From Micromonospora sp. 15K316 (GTDB lineage: Bacteria > Actinomycetota > Actinomycetes > Mycobacteriales > Micromonosporaceae): a stretch of DNA of 43,195 nt. The DNA lies in the NCBI RefSeq assembly GCF_004348525.1, contig NZ_SMKG01000027.1, forward strand, positions 1 to 43,195. The letters run 5' to 3'. Below, in pieces: positions 8,642 through 17,111 of this stretch (position 1 is its first letter; each line of letters begins with the position of its first letter). A program made the position numbers and the translations under genes. A model generated the notes under the pieces. It made no database searches. It was not told the DNA's origin and saw nothing but the letters and a program-made list of their open reading frames with translations.

Positions 8642-11467
8642 TCAGTCCCGGAACGTGAAGTACGCCCGGTGCTGGAAGCCGTTGTCGAGGGTCAGCACGA
8701 ACTCACGGCAGGTGCCCGCCCACGCCTCGTCGGTCTTCCACGGGTAGTTGTACCGGCCCTTGCCGTCCACCGACATCCGCGACCCGCCGGGGTTGCGGGC
8801 GGCGACCGGAAGGGGTCGCGGGGTGACGGCGCCGTCGGGCCCGACGGTCTGCAGGGTGTCGCAGTCGACCTGCCGCGAGTAGGGCGAACCGCTCGCGAGG
8901 ATGTCCAGGCCGCGCCTCCTCTCCAGCTGGAACTTCATCGGTACGGCACTGCCGGCGGTGACGGTGTTCAGGGTCGGCTGCGCGGCCCGGCCGATGAAGT
9001 CGGCCCGGCAGGACGGGTGGGTGTCGAACGCCTCGCTGTTGTCGTTGCGTCCGGTGGTGCCCTGCACGGCGCTGTAGCCGAGGCCACGCCGGGCGAAGGA
9101 CGCCCAGAGGGTGCAGGCGTTCTCCCCGCCGGTGAGCACGGCGTCGGCGGCGATGATGGCGTTGCGGCCGGTCACGAAGCCGGGCCCGCAGCCCTGCAGC
9201 TTCAGGCCGTCGATGACCAACTGGAGGGCGAGGTTGTTGCCGCCGGTGCGCCACGACTCGTAGACGTTCGGGTTGAAACCGTGCCGGTCGACGAGGTCCC
9301 AGGTCATGTCGTACAGCACGGCCGCCCAGCCGTGTCCGATGCCGTGCGGCGCGGCCAGCGAGGTGCCGTCCAGCCAGCCGCCGGTCTTGATGCTGTCGTA
9401 GGTGAACGGCTGGATCTCCATGTTCCGCGAGTACGGCCGCGGCCGGATCCCCGGGCCCACCCGGCTCTCCTGGAACAGGGCGTACTGGCCGTAGCCGCGG
9501 GCGTTCTCCGGGTCGTCGATGGCGGGGTTGAGCAGCGAGGCGATCGCGAGGAAGTCGCTCCAGCCCTCGCCCATCTGCTCCTCACCGGTCAGGCAGTTGA
9601 TCGTCGGGCCGCCGGTCAGCCGGTTGGAGACGCCGTGGCCGTACTCGTGGAAGATCGTCTCCGAGCGGAACGAGGCGTCCCGCATGGCGGGGCGGTCCAG
9701 GTTGCGGTGCACCCGGCCGGTGGCCGGCACACCGGCCTTGATGGCGACCCCGTCGGCCTGGCTCACCATGACGGCGGGGATGCCGACCGCCGGGTCCATG
9801 GAGCCGTTCATCACGGCCGGGGCGCCGGCGACGTTGTTGACGACCACCACCGCGACCGCGCCCGCCGCCTCGGCGTTGACGACCTGCGTGTGGTAGTTGC
9901 AGGCGCTGCCCCGGTCGAGCACGGCGATCGCGCCGGCGGGCAGGGTGTACGGGGTGCAGCCGTCCCCGACCGCGTCGACACCGTCGTCCACCGCCACCAC
10001 CTGGCCGGCGAACCCGGCGCTGGTGGGCGCGGGGGTGAACCGGGCGTACTCCGCCTGGTAGGTACCGGCGGCGGGGCCGGCGTCGATCGTCATGGCGTTC
10101 GGCAGGCCGAACTGGTTGCCCGGCCAGAGGAACATCTGCATCCGGGGGCGGCCACCGTCCATGGCCGGGGTGGAGAAGTTGGCGTTGTTCTGGCCGGAGC
10201 CGTCGTGCGCCTCGCACTGCACGTCGTCGCCGCCGTTGCCGCCCCGCCCGTAGTTGTTGACCTGGAAGTTGCCGGACGCCTCGTCGAAGCCGTACCGGTA
10301 GGTCAGGTCGTGCACCACGTTGCACCAGTAGAACTGGTTCACCACGGCGGCGTCGTTGTACGTCTGCGGGTGCTCGTTCAGGTCGGCGGGGAAGTTGAAG
10401 CTGAGGCCGGCGCCACCGTCGGCCGGGCTGCCCGGGTCGATCTGGTTGTTGGCGTCCTGATCGGTGTAGGCGTGTGCGTTGTTGCCCCGGGTGGTGGTGT
10501 GCTCGGCGCCCGGCGCGCCGTCGGTGTCGTGCCACCCGTACGGCGAGGCGTCGCCGTCGGCCGGGTTCCTGACGAGGCTCTGCGGGCCGTCGTTCGGGTC
10601 ACCCTTCGGGAACTCGAAGACGCGGTAGCTGGAGCCGTCGCGGACCGGGTTCGGTGGGGTGATCCGCCGGGTGGGGACGTTCGGGGTGGCGATCGCCGGG
10701 GGCGGCGCCGCCCGGCGGCCCAGGGTGGCGGCGAGGTCGGCCGGGGCGTCCTGGTGCGTCCAGTCGTCGACGCCGAGCAGCTCGCCGGTCGCGGCGTCGA
10801 CGGTGGCGTTCCACAGGTGCACGTCGGTGGAGTCGTCGATCACCAACTGCCAGGCGAGCCGTAGCCCCTTGTCGGTGGGCTGCCAGCCGAGCCGCGCCGG
10901 GATGGGCTGGTCGGAGATGCCGCTGCCGGAGACGACGGTGCGCTGCGCCGGGCCGGAGCTGCGGCTCGTCACCCGCGGGGTGGCGGGTTCGGCCAGGTCG
11001 AGGGCGTCCGCGGCGGCCCGCACCGCCTCGACGGCGTCGAGGGGGGCGGCCGCGCCGGTGGTGTCGGTGAGCCCGGTGACCAGCGTGTCGCCGACGAAGA
11101 CGACGCTGCCGTCGCGGGCGACGTTGACGGTCGCGGTGGCGCCGAAGATCTCCCGGTCCTGGTGGCGCTGGCTCAGGTTGACGTGGGTCACGCCGTTGTG
11201 CCGGCTGGTGTAGCTGGACGCGACCGCGAGGTCGGTGAGGTCGGCGGCGAGTACGCCGTGCTCGGCTGGATGCGCGCGCAGGTACCGCAGCGCGATCTCG
11301 ATCGGCGTGCCCTCGTTCGGGCCGGTGAGGAAGGCCGGCGCGGCCGGGCCGGCCGCCTCCGGCTCGGCCCAGGCGGGTTGGGCGACCAGCGGGGTCAAGG
11401 ACGCGACGAGGGCCGTGGACAGCAGCAACGCCGCGTGGCGTCGTCCACGGGAGAGTTGTCGGGGCAC
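8642..11467 (-). CDS. Secreted M36 (fungalysin-type) zinc metallopeptidase with PA and PxKF domains
   Basis: An exported endopeptidase that acts outside the cell; 941 residues from GTG 11467. This start is chosen because AAGGGAG sits 5-6 bases upstream and a Sec signal peptide (residues 1-34, ending AWA) follows at once; the frame stays open further upstream without a comparable site. Residues about 45-200 fit an FTP-type inhibitory propeptide. The M36 catalytic domain holds the zinc motif HEYGH at 607-611, followed by GVSNRL as in fungalysin, and the third ligand in EGWSDF (Glu 634). A protease-associated (PA) domain is inserted at about 485-582. The C-terminus (about 826-941) is a PxKF domain (PMKFQL, GLDILASGSP) common on actinobacterial secreted proteins. 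It stands alone and is convergent with the giant gene. Processing of the propeptide is inferred from the family. Confidence 0.95.
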   Translation of the reverse strand: MPRQLSRGRRHAALLLSTALVASLTPLVAQPAWAEPEAAGPAAPAFLTGPNEGTPIEIALRYLRAHPAEHGVLAADLTDLAVASSYTSRHNGVTHVNLSQRHQDREIFGATATVNVARDGSVVFVGDTLVTGLTDTTGAAAPLDAVEAVRAAADALDLAEPATPRVTSRSSGPAQRTVVSGSGISDQPIPARLGWQPTDKGLRLAWQLVIDDSTDVHLWNATVDAATGELLGVDDWTHQDAPADLAATLGRRAAPPPAIATPNVPTRRITPPNPVRDGSSYRVFEFPKGDPNDGPQSLVRNPADGDASPYGWHDTDGAPGAEHTTTRGNNAHAYTDQDANNQIDPGSPADGGAGLSFNFPADLNEHPQTYNDAAVVNQFYWCNVVHDLTYRYGFDEASGNFQVNNYGRGGNGGDDVQCEAHDGSGQNNANFSTPAMDGGRPRMQMFLWPGNQFGLPNAMTIDAGPAAGTYQAEYARFTPAPTSAGFAGQVVAVDDGVDAVGDGCTPYTLPAGAIAVLDRGSACNYHTQVVNAEAAGAVAVVVVNNVAGAPAVMNGSMDPAVGIPAVMVSQADGVAIKAGVPATGRVHRNLDRPAMRDASFRSETIFHEYGHGVSNRLTGGPTINCLTGEEQMGEGWSDFLAIASLLNPAIDDPENARGYGQYALFQESRVGPGIRPRPYSRNMEIQPFTYDSIKTGGWLDGTSLAAPHGIGHGWAAVLYDMTWDLVDRHGFNPNVYESWRTGGNNLALQLVIDGLKLQGCGPGFVTGRNAIIAADAVLTGGENACTLWASFARRGLGYSAVQGTTGRNDNSEAFDTHPSCRADFIGRAAQPTLNTVTAGSAVPMKFQLERRRGLDILASGSPYSRQVDCDTLQTVGPDGAVTPRPLPVAARNPGGSRMSVDGKGRYNYPWKTDEAWAGTCREFVLTLDNGFQHRAYFTFRD

Positions 11468-11888
11468 CGATGCTCCCTTCGGGAGTTGGGGCCGGGTGGC
11501 CGTCGCAGGACCGCCGCAGCCCTCCGCCGCCCAGCTCCCGCGGCGCCGACCGGCGGTCACGTGCGGCGATCACGCCGGCACGAAACGCATCGACGCTACG
11601 GTGCCGCTACTCGGCGTTCATCCGACGAGTGGCGAAACATTCACGCACATCACTCCTACGGCTGTCGCGGCCGGGATCGCCGGGCGCGGGCGCCCTTGTC
11701 ACCACGGCCGCCCTTCACCACCTCCGGACGACCACGGCCGTCCACATAGGATGTCGCGCGGTCCGCGCTCGGAACGGTCCCGGCAGCCACGTCCGTGCCG
11801 GTCGCCGGCTCGCGACGCGAAGGCGGCGTCTCCTCCCCGCCCGAGCTGCGGCATCGCATCCCCGTACGTTTCTTCTTGGAGGCCTCGC
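11468..11888. other. Divergent intergenic region, 421 bp, no gene seen
   Basis: It separates the peptidase gene from the HhH/OmpA pair. Minus-strand reading frames run through it but lack coding character and ribosome sites. On the minus strand TGAACG and TAGCGT (11615-11620 and 11593-11598, 16 bp apart) could be a promoter for the peptidase. On the plus strand TAGGAT at 11747-11752 could be a -10 for the other pair, but I find no matching -35. I see no other structure. Confidence 0.4.
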
Positions 11889-12428
11889 GTGGCCTGGTTC
11901 ATCAACCAGTCGCTCTTCATCATCCTGGCAGCGTTCCTGCTGGGGCTGCTCGTCGGTCGGCTCGTCTGGGGCAACCGGAGATCAGCACCGCCCTCGACCG
12001 ACACCGCCGCCCCCGCGCCCCTGCCCGCGGCGCCCGCCCGCACGGGTCAGGACGACCTGGAGCGCATCGAGGGCATCGGACCGAAGATGGCGGCCGCCCT
12101 GCGCGCCGCCGGCATCCACACCTTCGACCAGCTCGCCGACGCCGACGACGACAGCCGGCGGGCGGCCATCGAGGCGGCCGGGCTCACCTTCGCGCCCAGT
12201 CTCGTCACGTGGGGACGCCAGGCCCGACTCCTCGCCGACGGCGACGAAGCCGGTTTCCTCGAACTCACCGAGCGGCTGGTGGCGGGCCGGGACGTCGAGC
12301 CGGCGGCGCAGGCCCAAACGGCGGCGCAGGTCCAAACGACGGCGCAGGCCCAAACGGCGGCACAGGCCCAGACGACGGCACAGGCCCAGACGACGGCACA
12401 GGCGCGGATGGCGGGGCAGGCCCGATGA
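11889..12428 (+). CDS. Membrane-anchored helix-hairpin-helix protein
   Basis: 179 residues from GTG 11889, with TTGGAGG six bases upstream. Residues about 7-28 form one membrane helix, followed by a Pro/Ala linker. An HhH motif (EGIGPKMAAALRAAGI, 61-76) and the helical region after it match the 'IEGIGPK' domains seen in many small bacterial membrane proteins and in DUF4332-like proteins; in other proteins HhH binds DNA, but here the role is open. The C-terminal 40 residues are a Gln/Ala/Thr repeat coded by an 18-bp tandem array. Its stop overlaps the start of the OmpA-type gene by four bases (ATGA), so the two are translated together and probably work in one envelope complex. Confidence 0.8.
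   Translation: MAWFINQSLFIILAAFLLGLLVGRLVWGNRRSAPPSTDTAAPAPLPAAPARTGQDDLERIEGIGPKMAAALRAAGIHTFDQLADADDDSRRAAIEAAGLTFAPSLVTWGRQARLLADGDEAGFLELTERLVAGRDVEPAAQAQTAAQVQTTAQAQTAAQAQTTAQAQTTAQARMAGQAR
12306..12413 (+). repeat. Six-copy 18-bp in-frame tandem repeat
   Basis: Copies start at 12306, 12324, 12342, 12360, 12378 and 12396, each coding six residues of the type AQAQT(T/A). The first five are close to identical and the last is diverged. Being a multiple of three, copy-number change would alter only the length of the protein tail. Confidence 0.85.
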
Positions 12429-13462
12429 CGAAGACTCCTCTCCCGAGCCGAGAGCGCCGGACCAGCCCGATCATCGCGCTGATCGTGGCGATGCTCGGCC
12501 TGGCCGTCCTCGTCACGGCCCAGCAACTACCGAACCGGCACCGGATGGAGGCGGACCTGACCGAGCGTTCCACGGTGGCGCTGCGCGAGGCGGGTCTCTC
12601 CGACGTGCGGGTCACCTTCACCGGGCGCGACGGGAGACTGACGGCGGGGTCGGCCGTCGAGGCCGACCGGGCACGGGACGTCGTCCAGGCATTGGAGGGC
12701 GTTCGGACCGTCGAGTCCGAGACGCCGCCCGTCCCCGTACCACCCGCCGTGGTGGTGGCCCTGGGCCGGGACAGCGCGTCCCTGCGGGGCACCGTGCCCA
12801 CCGGGTCCTCCCGGACCGCGCTGCTCGACGCCGCGGCGGACGTCTGCGGCGCCGAGGCCGTCGGCGACGACCTGACGGTCGACCCGAGCGTGGGCGACGC
12901 GGCGCTCGCCGGCCTGCCGGACGTGCTCCGCGCGTTCGGCCGCGACGCCGACGGCGCGCGGATCGAGCTGCGCGGCGGGACGCTCTCGCTGACCGGGACC
13001 GTCCCCTCCGAGCTGCGCAGGGACGCGGTGCGCACGGCCGCCCGGCGAACCGGGGCCGCGGTGGACGACCGGATCGAGGTCCCGGACGTACGGCGGCGGC
13101 TGGGCGAGCTGCCTCGGCTCACGTTCGACAGCGGCGGCGACTCACTCACCTCCGCCTCCCGCACCAGCCTCGTCACGGTGGCCAGGATCCTCAAGGCCAA
13201 CCCGAGCACCCGGATCCGCATCGAGGGCCACACCGACTCCACCGGCTCCGCCGAGTCCAACCTCGTCCTCAGCCGTGCCCGCGCGCGGACCGTGCACGAA
13301 TTCCTGATCGGGCACGGCGTCGCCGGCGACCGGCTCAGCGCCGAGGGGTACGGCGAGACCCGTCCCCAGGTCGCCGACACCACCGCGGGCGGCCGGGCGC
13401 AGAACCGGCGGGTGGAGCTGCTCGTCACCGCGACGTCCCCGCCGACCGGCAACGGCACCTGA
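12425..13462 (+). CDS. BON/OmpA-domain membrane protein (ArfA/OmpATb-like)
   Basis: 345 residues. A short cytoplasmic N-terminus is followed by one membrane helix at about 15-33, then two or more BON-like alpha/beta segments (about 40-100 and 105-225), then an OmpA C-terminal domain (about 232-337). The peptidoglycan-binding signature is intact: GHTD with Asp 271, a following Asn, and LSRARARTV with the conserved Arg. The order TM-BON-OmpA is that of mycobacterial ArfA (Rv0899, OmpATb). The likely role is to anchor the membrane to the cell wall. The start overlaps the stop of the HhH gene by ATGA. The gene is followed by two strong hairpins. I do not assign the arfA symbol because the similarity is judged from architecture only. 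Confidence 0.85.
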   Translation: MTKTPLPSRERRTSPIIALIVAMLGLAVLVTAQQLPNRHRMEADLTERSTVALREAGLSDVRVTFTGRDGRLTAGSAVEADRARDVVQALEGVRTVESETPPVPVPPAVVVALGRDSASLRGTVPTGSSRTALLDAAADVCGAEAVGDDLTVDPSVGDAALAGLPDVLRAFGRDADGARIELRGGTLSLTGTVPSELRRDAVRTAARRTGAAVDDRIEVPDVRRRLGELPRLTFDSGGDSLTSASRTSLVTVARILKANPSTRIRIEGHTDSTGSAESNLVLSRARARTVHEFLIGHGVAGDRLSAEGYGETRPQVADTTAGGRAQNRRVELLVTATSPPTGNGT

Positions 13463-13466
13463 GGCC

Positions 13467-13514
13467 GACCGCCGCGGTCGACCGCCCGGCTGACGGCCGG
13501 CGACCGCGGCGGTC
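13467..13514. terminator. Perfect 14-bp inverted repeat, first of two
   Basis: GACCGCCGCGGTCG (13467-13480) is exactly complementary to 13501-13514, with a 20-base loop. It starts four bases after the OmpA-type gene's stop and faces a convergent gene, so it is a likely bidirectional terminator. Confidence 0.7.
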
Positions 13515-13517
13515 GTC

Positions 13518-13545
13518 GGGACCCCGGTGCGGGCACCGGGGTCCC
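13518..13545. terminator. Perfect 13-bp inverted repeat, second of two
   Basis: GGGACCCCGGTGC (13518-13530) is exactly complementary to 13533-13545 with two bases between; the real loop would open a few pairs. It lies 13 bases from the stop of the minus-strand membrane gene, and so probably ends that transcript. Confidence 0.7.
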
Positions 13546-13558
13546 GACCGCGGGTGGC

Positions 13559-14572
13559 TCAACCGGACGCGGCCCGGGCGCGCAGGGTGTTCACGGCCTC
13601 GACCGCCGTCGGGACGTCCCGGCAGGTGACGAGTCGTCGGGTGCCATCGGTCAGCCGCAGGGCCAGCACCCGGCCGGGGAGCAGCGGCAACGTGGGGTCG
13701 GTCGCGCCGCGCAACATGCCGCGGGCGATCCAGGTCGTCGCGTCCAACCGGGCTTCCTCCGCCGAGGCGATGGCGGTGAGCGGCAGACGCCATCGATACA
13801 GGCCGAAGGAGAGGCGGACCTCGCGCGCGTCGATGGCGAGCCGGTAACGGGTGAACGGGAGCAGGATGGGCGCGGTCACGGTCGGCGCCAGTCCCGCCCA
13901 GCCCGGCATGCCCGCGAGGGGCACCAGCAGGGCGGCGAGCAGCGGCCCGGTGATCGCGAGCGACGCCGCCGCCCACACCACCGGACGCAGGGACCGCGAC
14001 TCCCACCAGAGCAGCCGCTCGCCGTCGCCCGCAAGGCCGGGCGCAGCGGTCTCCGCCGCCGCGACGACGCCGGTCGGCGCTTCGGCGTCAGGGTTCCGCG
14101 TCGGGGCCCGGCCGGCCAGCAGCAGCGCCACGAGACCCGACACGACGGCGACGGCGGCCGGCACGGCCATGGTCGCGGCGAAGTAGGCCCAGGAGATGTG
14201 CACGTCGGCGGCGGTGGCCGCGTCGAGCGCCGCGTTCAGCACCATCAGCAGGATCGTCAGCACCGCGCCGGTGACGGCGGCGACCGCGACCTGGATGCCG
14301 GCGCGCAGCCAGTGCCGCGGTGTCCGGGGCAGCCAACCGGCCGCGACGAACGCGACCAGCCCGGCGACCCACGCGACGACCGCCACTCCGATCAGGATCG
14401 CGGCCAGGGTGTCGACCGGGATCGTCGTCAGCACCGGCCGGTCGCCGACGCCGCCCTGGTTGGGCAGGCGATCCGGCAGGCGTTCCCGCCAGGCGAGCGT
14501 CGTGGCCGTGGCGCCGCCGAGCAGTACGCCCGGCAGGAGCCCGATCCCGGCGATCCACCGTGCTCTCCTCAT
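13559..14572 (-). CDS. Multi-pass membrane protein coupled to a GntR regulator (DUF1648-like)
   Basis: 337 residues. An N-terminal hydrophobic helix is followed by an extracytoplasmic segment (ERLPDRLPNQ), which resembles DUF1648 proteins. Helices then lie at about 52-80, 90-115 and 125-155, a soluble stretch at 157-190, two more helices at about 195-240, and a C-terminal cytoplasmic domain with beta character (YRLAIDAREVRLSFGLYRW) ending in TAVEAVNTLR. ATG 14572 overlaps the regulator's stop by ATGA, so translation is coupled. YtrA-type regulators typically control the membrane protein or ABC genes they are coupled to, often in response to cell-envelope stress. Substrate and function are unknown. 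Confidence 0.75.
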   Translation of the reverse strand: MRRARWIAGIGLLPGVLLGGATATTLAWRERLPDRLPNQGGVGDRPVLTTIPVDTLAAILIGVAVVAWVAGLVAFVAAGWLPRTPRHWLRAGIQVAVAAVTGAVLTILLMVLNAALDAATAADVHISWAYFAATMAVPAAVAVVSGLVALLLAGRAPTRNPDAEAPTGVVAAAETAAPGLAGDGERLLWWESRSLRPVVWAAASLAITGPLLAALLVPLAGMPGWAGLAPTVTAPILLPFTRYRLAIDAREVRLSFGLYRWRLPLTAIASAEEARLDATTWIARGMLRGATDPTLPLLPGRVLALRLTDGTRRLVTCRDVPTAVEAVNTLRARAASG

Positions 14573-14937
14573 CCGCCCATCTCCTTCGCGTAGTGCTTGC
14601 GTACCATCCCGACGAGTTCGTCCGGGCCGACGCCGGCGCGCCGCGCGTCGGCCACCAGACGCCGCACCCCCTCGATCACCTGCGCCTGCTCCTGGGGCAC
14701 CGCGCCGGTCACCACGGCACCACGGCCGCGCCGCAGCTCGATCAGCCCGTCGTCGCGCAGCGCCGCGTACGCCCGCAGCACCGTGTGCATGTTCACGCTC
14801 AACGTGTCGGCGAGCTCCCGGGCAGCCGGCAGGCGGTCACCGCGTCGCACCGCGCCGTCGGCCAACGCCCGGCGCACGCTCGCCGCTATCTGCTCGGCCA
14901 GCGGCATCCCGCTCTCCGGCACCACACTGAACAACAT
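14569..14937 (-). CDS. GntR-family transcriptional regulator, YtrA subfamily
   Basis: 122 residues, the short length of the YtrA subfamily. A winged helix-turn-helix spans about 10-78 (PLAEQIAASVRRAL; GDRLPAARELADTLSVN; recognition helix MHTVLRAYAALRDDG; wing LIELRRGRGAVV). A short helical tail for dimerisation follows (about 85-120) and there is no effector domain. ATG 14937 follows a probable -10 by only six bases, so the message is probably leaderless. It is the first gene of a two-gene operon with the membrane protein and probably represses its own promoter. Confidence 0.9.
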   Translation of the reverse strand: MLFSVVPESGMPLAEQIAASVRRALADGAVRRGDRLPAARELADTLSVNMHTVLRAYAALRDDGLIELRRGRGAVVTGAVPQEQAQVIEGVRRLVADARRAGVGPDELVGMVRKHYAKEMGG

Positions 14938-14943
14938 GTTCGC

Positions 14944-14962
14944 ATACTAATAGAACAAGTAC
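14944..14962 (-). promoter_or_regulatory. Promoter/operator of the GntR operon
   Basis: On the minus strand GTACT and AGTAT form a 19-bp imperfect palindrome. Its right arm is part of a -10-like TAGTAT (14944-14949), six bases from the ATG. Binding of the regulator here would block its own promoter, as in YtrA-type autoregulation. The palindrome and -10 are seen; the regulation is inferred. Confidence 0.5.
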
Positions 14963-15106
14963 AGCAGAAGTCAGGTGGTGAACGGGACCGGCGAAGAACT
15001 CGGCGGCCGACCGTCCGGAACGGCCGATCCCGGAACCCGGTCCAGCCCTCCGACCCGAATCCGGTCGGGCGCGTACATCTGGCGTTCCGGCGACGGCCAC
15101 GCCCGA

Positions 15107-15138
15107 TTGAGAGCCCATTCGAGAGCGCTTCGTAGCGT
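15107..15138 (+). promoter_or_regulatory. Possible promoter of the phosphodiesterase gene
   Basis: TTGAGA (15107-15112) and TAGCGT (15133-15138) are 20 bp apart, slightly long. The -10 lies seven bases before ATG 15146, which would give a leaderless message and would explain the lack of a clear ribosome site. Confidence 0.35.
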
Positions 15139-15145
15139 CCCGGCC

Positions 15146-17062
15146 ATGACTGTCCCTTCCGCATCACCGCCGTCCGGCCGCGCCGCCCCGGGACCCTGGT
15201 CGACGCGCACCCGCGCCGTCGCCGCCGCCGCGACGCTCGCCGTCGCCGGCGGCGCCGCCGCGCTGGCCGTCACGACCTCGAGCCCCGCCGCCGCCGAGCC
15301 GGGCGACGTCGTCGTGTCGGAGAACTTCTCCTCCGGGTCGCTGCCCGCCGGATGGAACGCGGTCGACGGAGCCTGGAAGGTCGAGAACGGCCGGCTCTAC
15401 GGGACCTCCGCCAGCGCCAGCGCGAACAACAAGATCACCTTCGGCCGGCACCTGAACGACTTCCGGTTCGAGGCGACCATGCGGTTCGAGTCGGTCTCCG
15501 CCGCCACCCGCTGGGCCTCGCTCGGCCTCGACGTCCCCGCCGACGGCGCCACCCCATGGTGGATCGCCACCATGCGCAGCGGCACCACGGCCTCCAACGG
15601 CCTCGAGTTCGCCCAGCGGACCACGGCCAACGCCTGGGTCGTGACGAACACCGCCTCCGCCCCGTACGCCGCCGGCATCGGCCGGGACGTGCGGGTCGCG
15701 GTCGAGGTGCACGGCAACCAGGCCCGCTGGATCTTCGACGGGCGGGAAATGATGCGCACCAGCAGCCTTCAGCGCTCCAGCGGCGGCGTCCAGGCGCTCT
15801 TCGTCAACGGCGGCACCGTCTCCTACGACGACGTGGTCGTCACCGAGCTGCCGCCGAACGGCTACATCCGCCCGGAGGGCAGCCCGTTCACGGTGATCGC
15901 GCACCGCGGCGCCTCCGCCGCCGCGCCGGAGAACACCCTGGTCGCGCAGGAGATCGCCCGCAAGGGCGGCGCCGACTGGATCGAGAACGACGTCCAGCCG
16001 AGCAAGGACGGGATCCCGTTCGTCCTGCACGACGCCACCGTCGACCGGACCACCGACGGAACCGGGAACATCCGCAGCCTCACCGCCGAGCAGATCAAGG
16101 CGCTGGACGCCGGCTCCTGGTTCGGCCCGCAGTACGTCGGCGAGCGGGTACCGACCCTCGCCGAGCAGCTCGCCGACCTGCGTACCCGCGGCGGCAACCT
16201 GCTGCTGGAGATCAAGGGCAAGCACACGAAGGACGAGGTCGCCACGATCATCCAGGTGATCCGCGACGAGCAGATGATGGGCCGGGTCTTCGTTCAGAGC
16301 TTCGAGGTCGACGCGCTCCGGTACACCTACGAACTCGCCCCCGAGCTGCCGCTCGGCCTGCTCCGCAGCAGCCTCGACGCCGACCCGTTGGCGATCTCCG
16401 AGGAGCTGCACCTGACCGCGTACAACCCGGACGGCAACGCGCTGCTGGCAAAGCCGGAGGTGGTGGCCCCGCTGCACGACGCCGGGGTCGCGGTGATGGC
16501 CTGGACGATGGACTCCGCCAGCCTGTGGCAGCGGCTGGAGCGGATCGGCACCGACGCGATCATCACCAACCGCGCGGCCGAGCTGGTCGGATGGAACTCG
16601 GCCTTCACGCAGCGGGGCTCGGCCGAGCCGACCGTGGAGATCGCCTCGCCGGTCGACGGGGCACGGCTCGACCGTGCCCAGTCCCCGGTGATCGCGGTCG
16701 CCGCGACCAACGCGGAGACCGTCACGGTCACCCTCGACGGCAGGAAGTCGGCCGCCGGGCGCAAGCTCGACCTGGCCAAGCTGACCGCGGGCCGGCACAC
16801 CGTCACCGCCGAGGTGACCGGCCCCGAGGGCACCGCGACCGCGACCAGCACCTTCACCGTCGCGGTCAGCCAGGCCGGGCTCGGCTACCTGATCCTCACC
16901 TCGGGGGCAGACGAGTCCGCCGTCGACACGATGACCGTCAAGCTGGCCCACCGCCAGTACGCCCAGCTGGCCGCCTGGGTCGACCGGCAGGCCGGCAAGA
17001 CCGTGCCGGCCGAGGTCGCCGGCGTCATCGCCGCCGACGCCCGGACCCTCGCCCTGCGCTAG
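15146..17062 (+). CDS. Secreted glycerophosphodiester phosphodiesterase with N-terminal lectin-like and C-terminal Ig-like domains
   Basis: 638 residues. It hydrolyses glycerophosphodiesters to glycerol-3-phosphate and an alcohol, outside the cell. ATG 15146 is chosen because a Sec signal (about 24-50, ending SPAAAEP) follows it; the frame is open upstream without a signal. Residues about 55-240 are a concanavalin-like (LamG/DUF1080-type) beta domain. The GDPD TIM barrel spans about 248-480: HRGA at 253-256, Glu 280 in the IENDVQ segment, and HD at 295-296 give the catalytic His pair and metal ligands. The rest (about 495-638) begins with an Ig-like domain and ends in a helical segment. A role in phosphate scavenging or turnover of lipids and teichoic acid is likely from the family. 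Single gene ending in a strong hairpin. Confidence 0.93.
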   Translation: MTVPSASPPSGRAAPGPWSTRTRAVAAAATLAVAGGAAALAVTTSSPAAAEPGDVVVSENFSSGSLPAGWNAVDGAWKVENGRLYGTSASASANNKITFGRHLNDFRFEATMRFESVSAATRWASLGLDVPADGATPWWIATMRSGTTASNGLEFAQRTTANAWVVTNTASAPYAAGIGRDVRVAVEVHGNQARWIFDGREMMRTSSLQRSSGGVQALFVNGGTVSYDDVVVTELPPNGYIRPEGSPFTVIAHRGASAAAPENTLVAQEIARKGGADWIENDVQPSKDGIPFVLHDATVDRTTDGTGNIRSLTAEQIKALDAGSWFGPQYVGERVPTLAEQLADLRTRGGNLLLEIKGKHTKDEVATIIQVIRDEQMMGRVFVQSFEVDALRYTYELAPELPLGLLRSSLDADPLAISEELHLTAYNPDGNALLAKPEVVAPLHDAGVAVMAWTMDSASLWQRLERIGTDAIITNRAAELVGWNSAFTQRGSAEPTVEIASPVDGARLDRAQSPVIAVAATNAETVTVTLDGRKSAAGRKLDLAKLTAGRHTVTAEVTGPEGTATATSTFTVAVSQAGLGYLILTSGADESAVDTMTVKLAHRQYAQLAAWVDRQAGKTVPAEVAGVIAADARTLALR

Positions 17063-17073
17063 GTCCCCGCATT

Positions 17074-17111
17074 GTGGAGCCCCGCGGCCGGCGCCGGCCG
17101 CGGGGCTCCAC
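17074..17111 (+). terminator. 38-bp perfect palindrome, terminator
   Basis: A perfect 38-base palindrome, 19 bp per arm, with arms starting GTGGAGCCCC and centred on GGC|GCC at 17092/17093. It starts 11 bases after the phosphodiesterase stop. The real hairpin would have a small loop at the centre. A rho-independent-type terminator without a U tract is the simplest reading. Confidence 0.75.

Noticed and set aside
11235..12428. 397-residue version of the HhH protein starting at 11235
   Set aside because: The extra N-terminal part lies opposite the peptidase gene and lacks a ribosome site; GTG 11889 has TTGGAGG and starts directly at the membrane helix.
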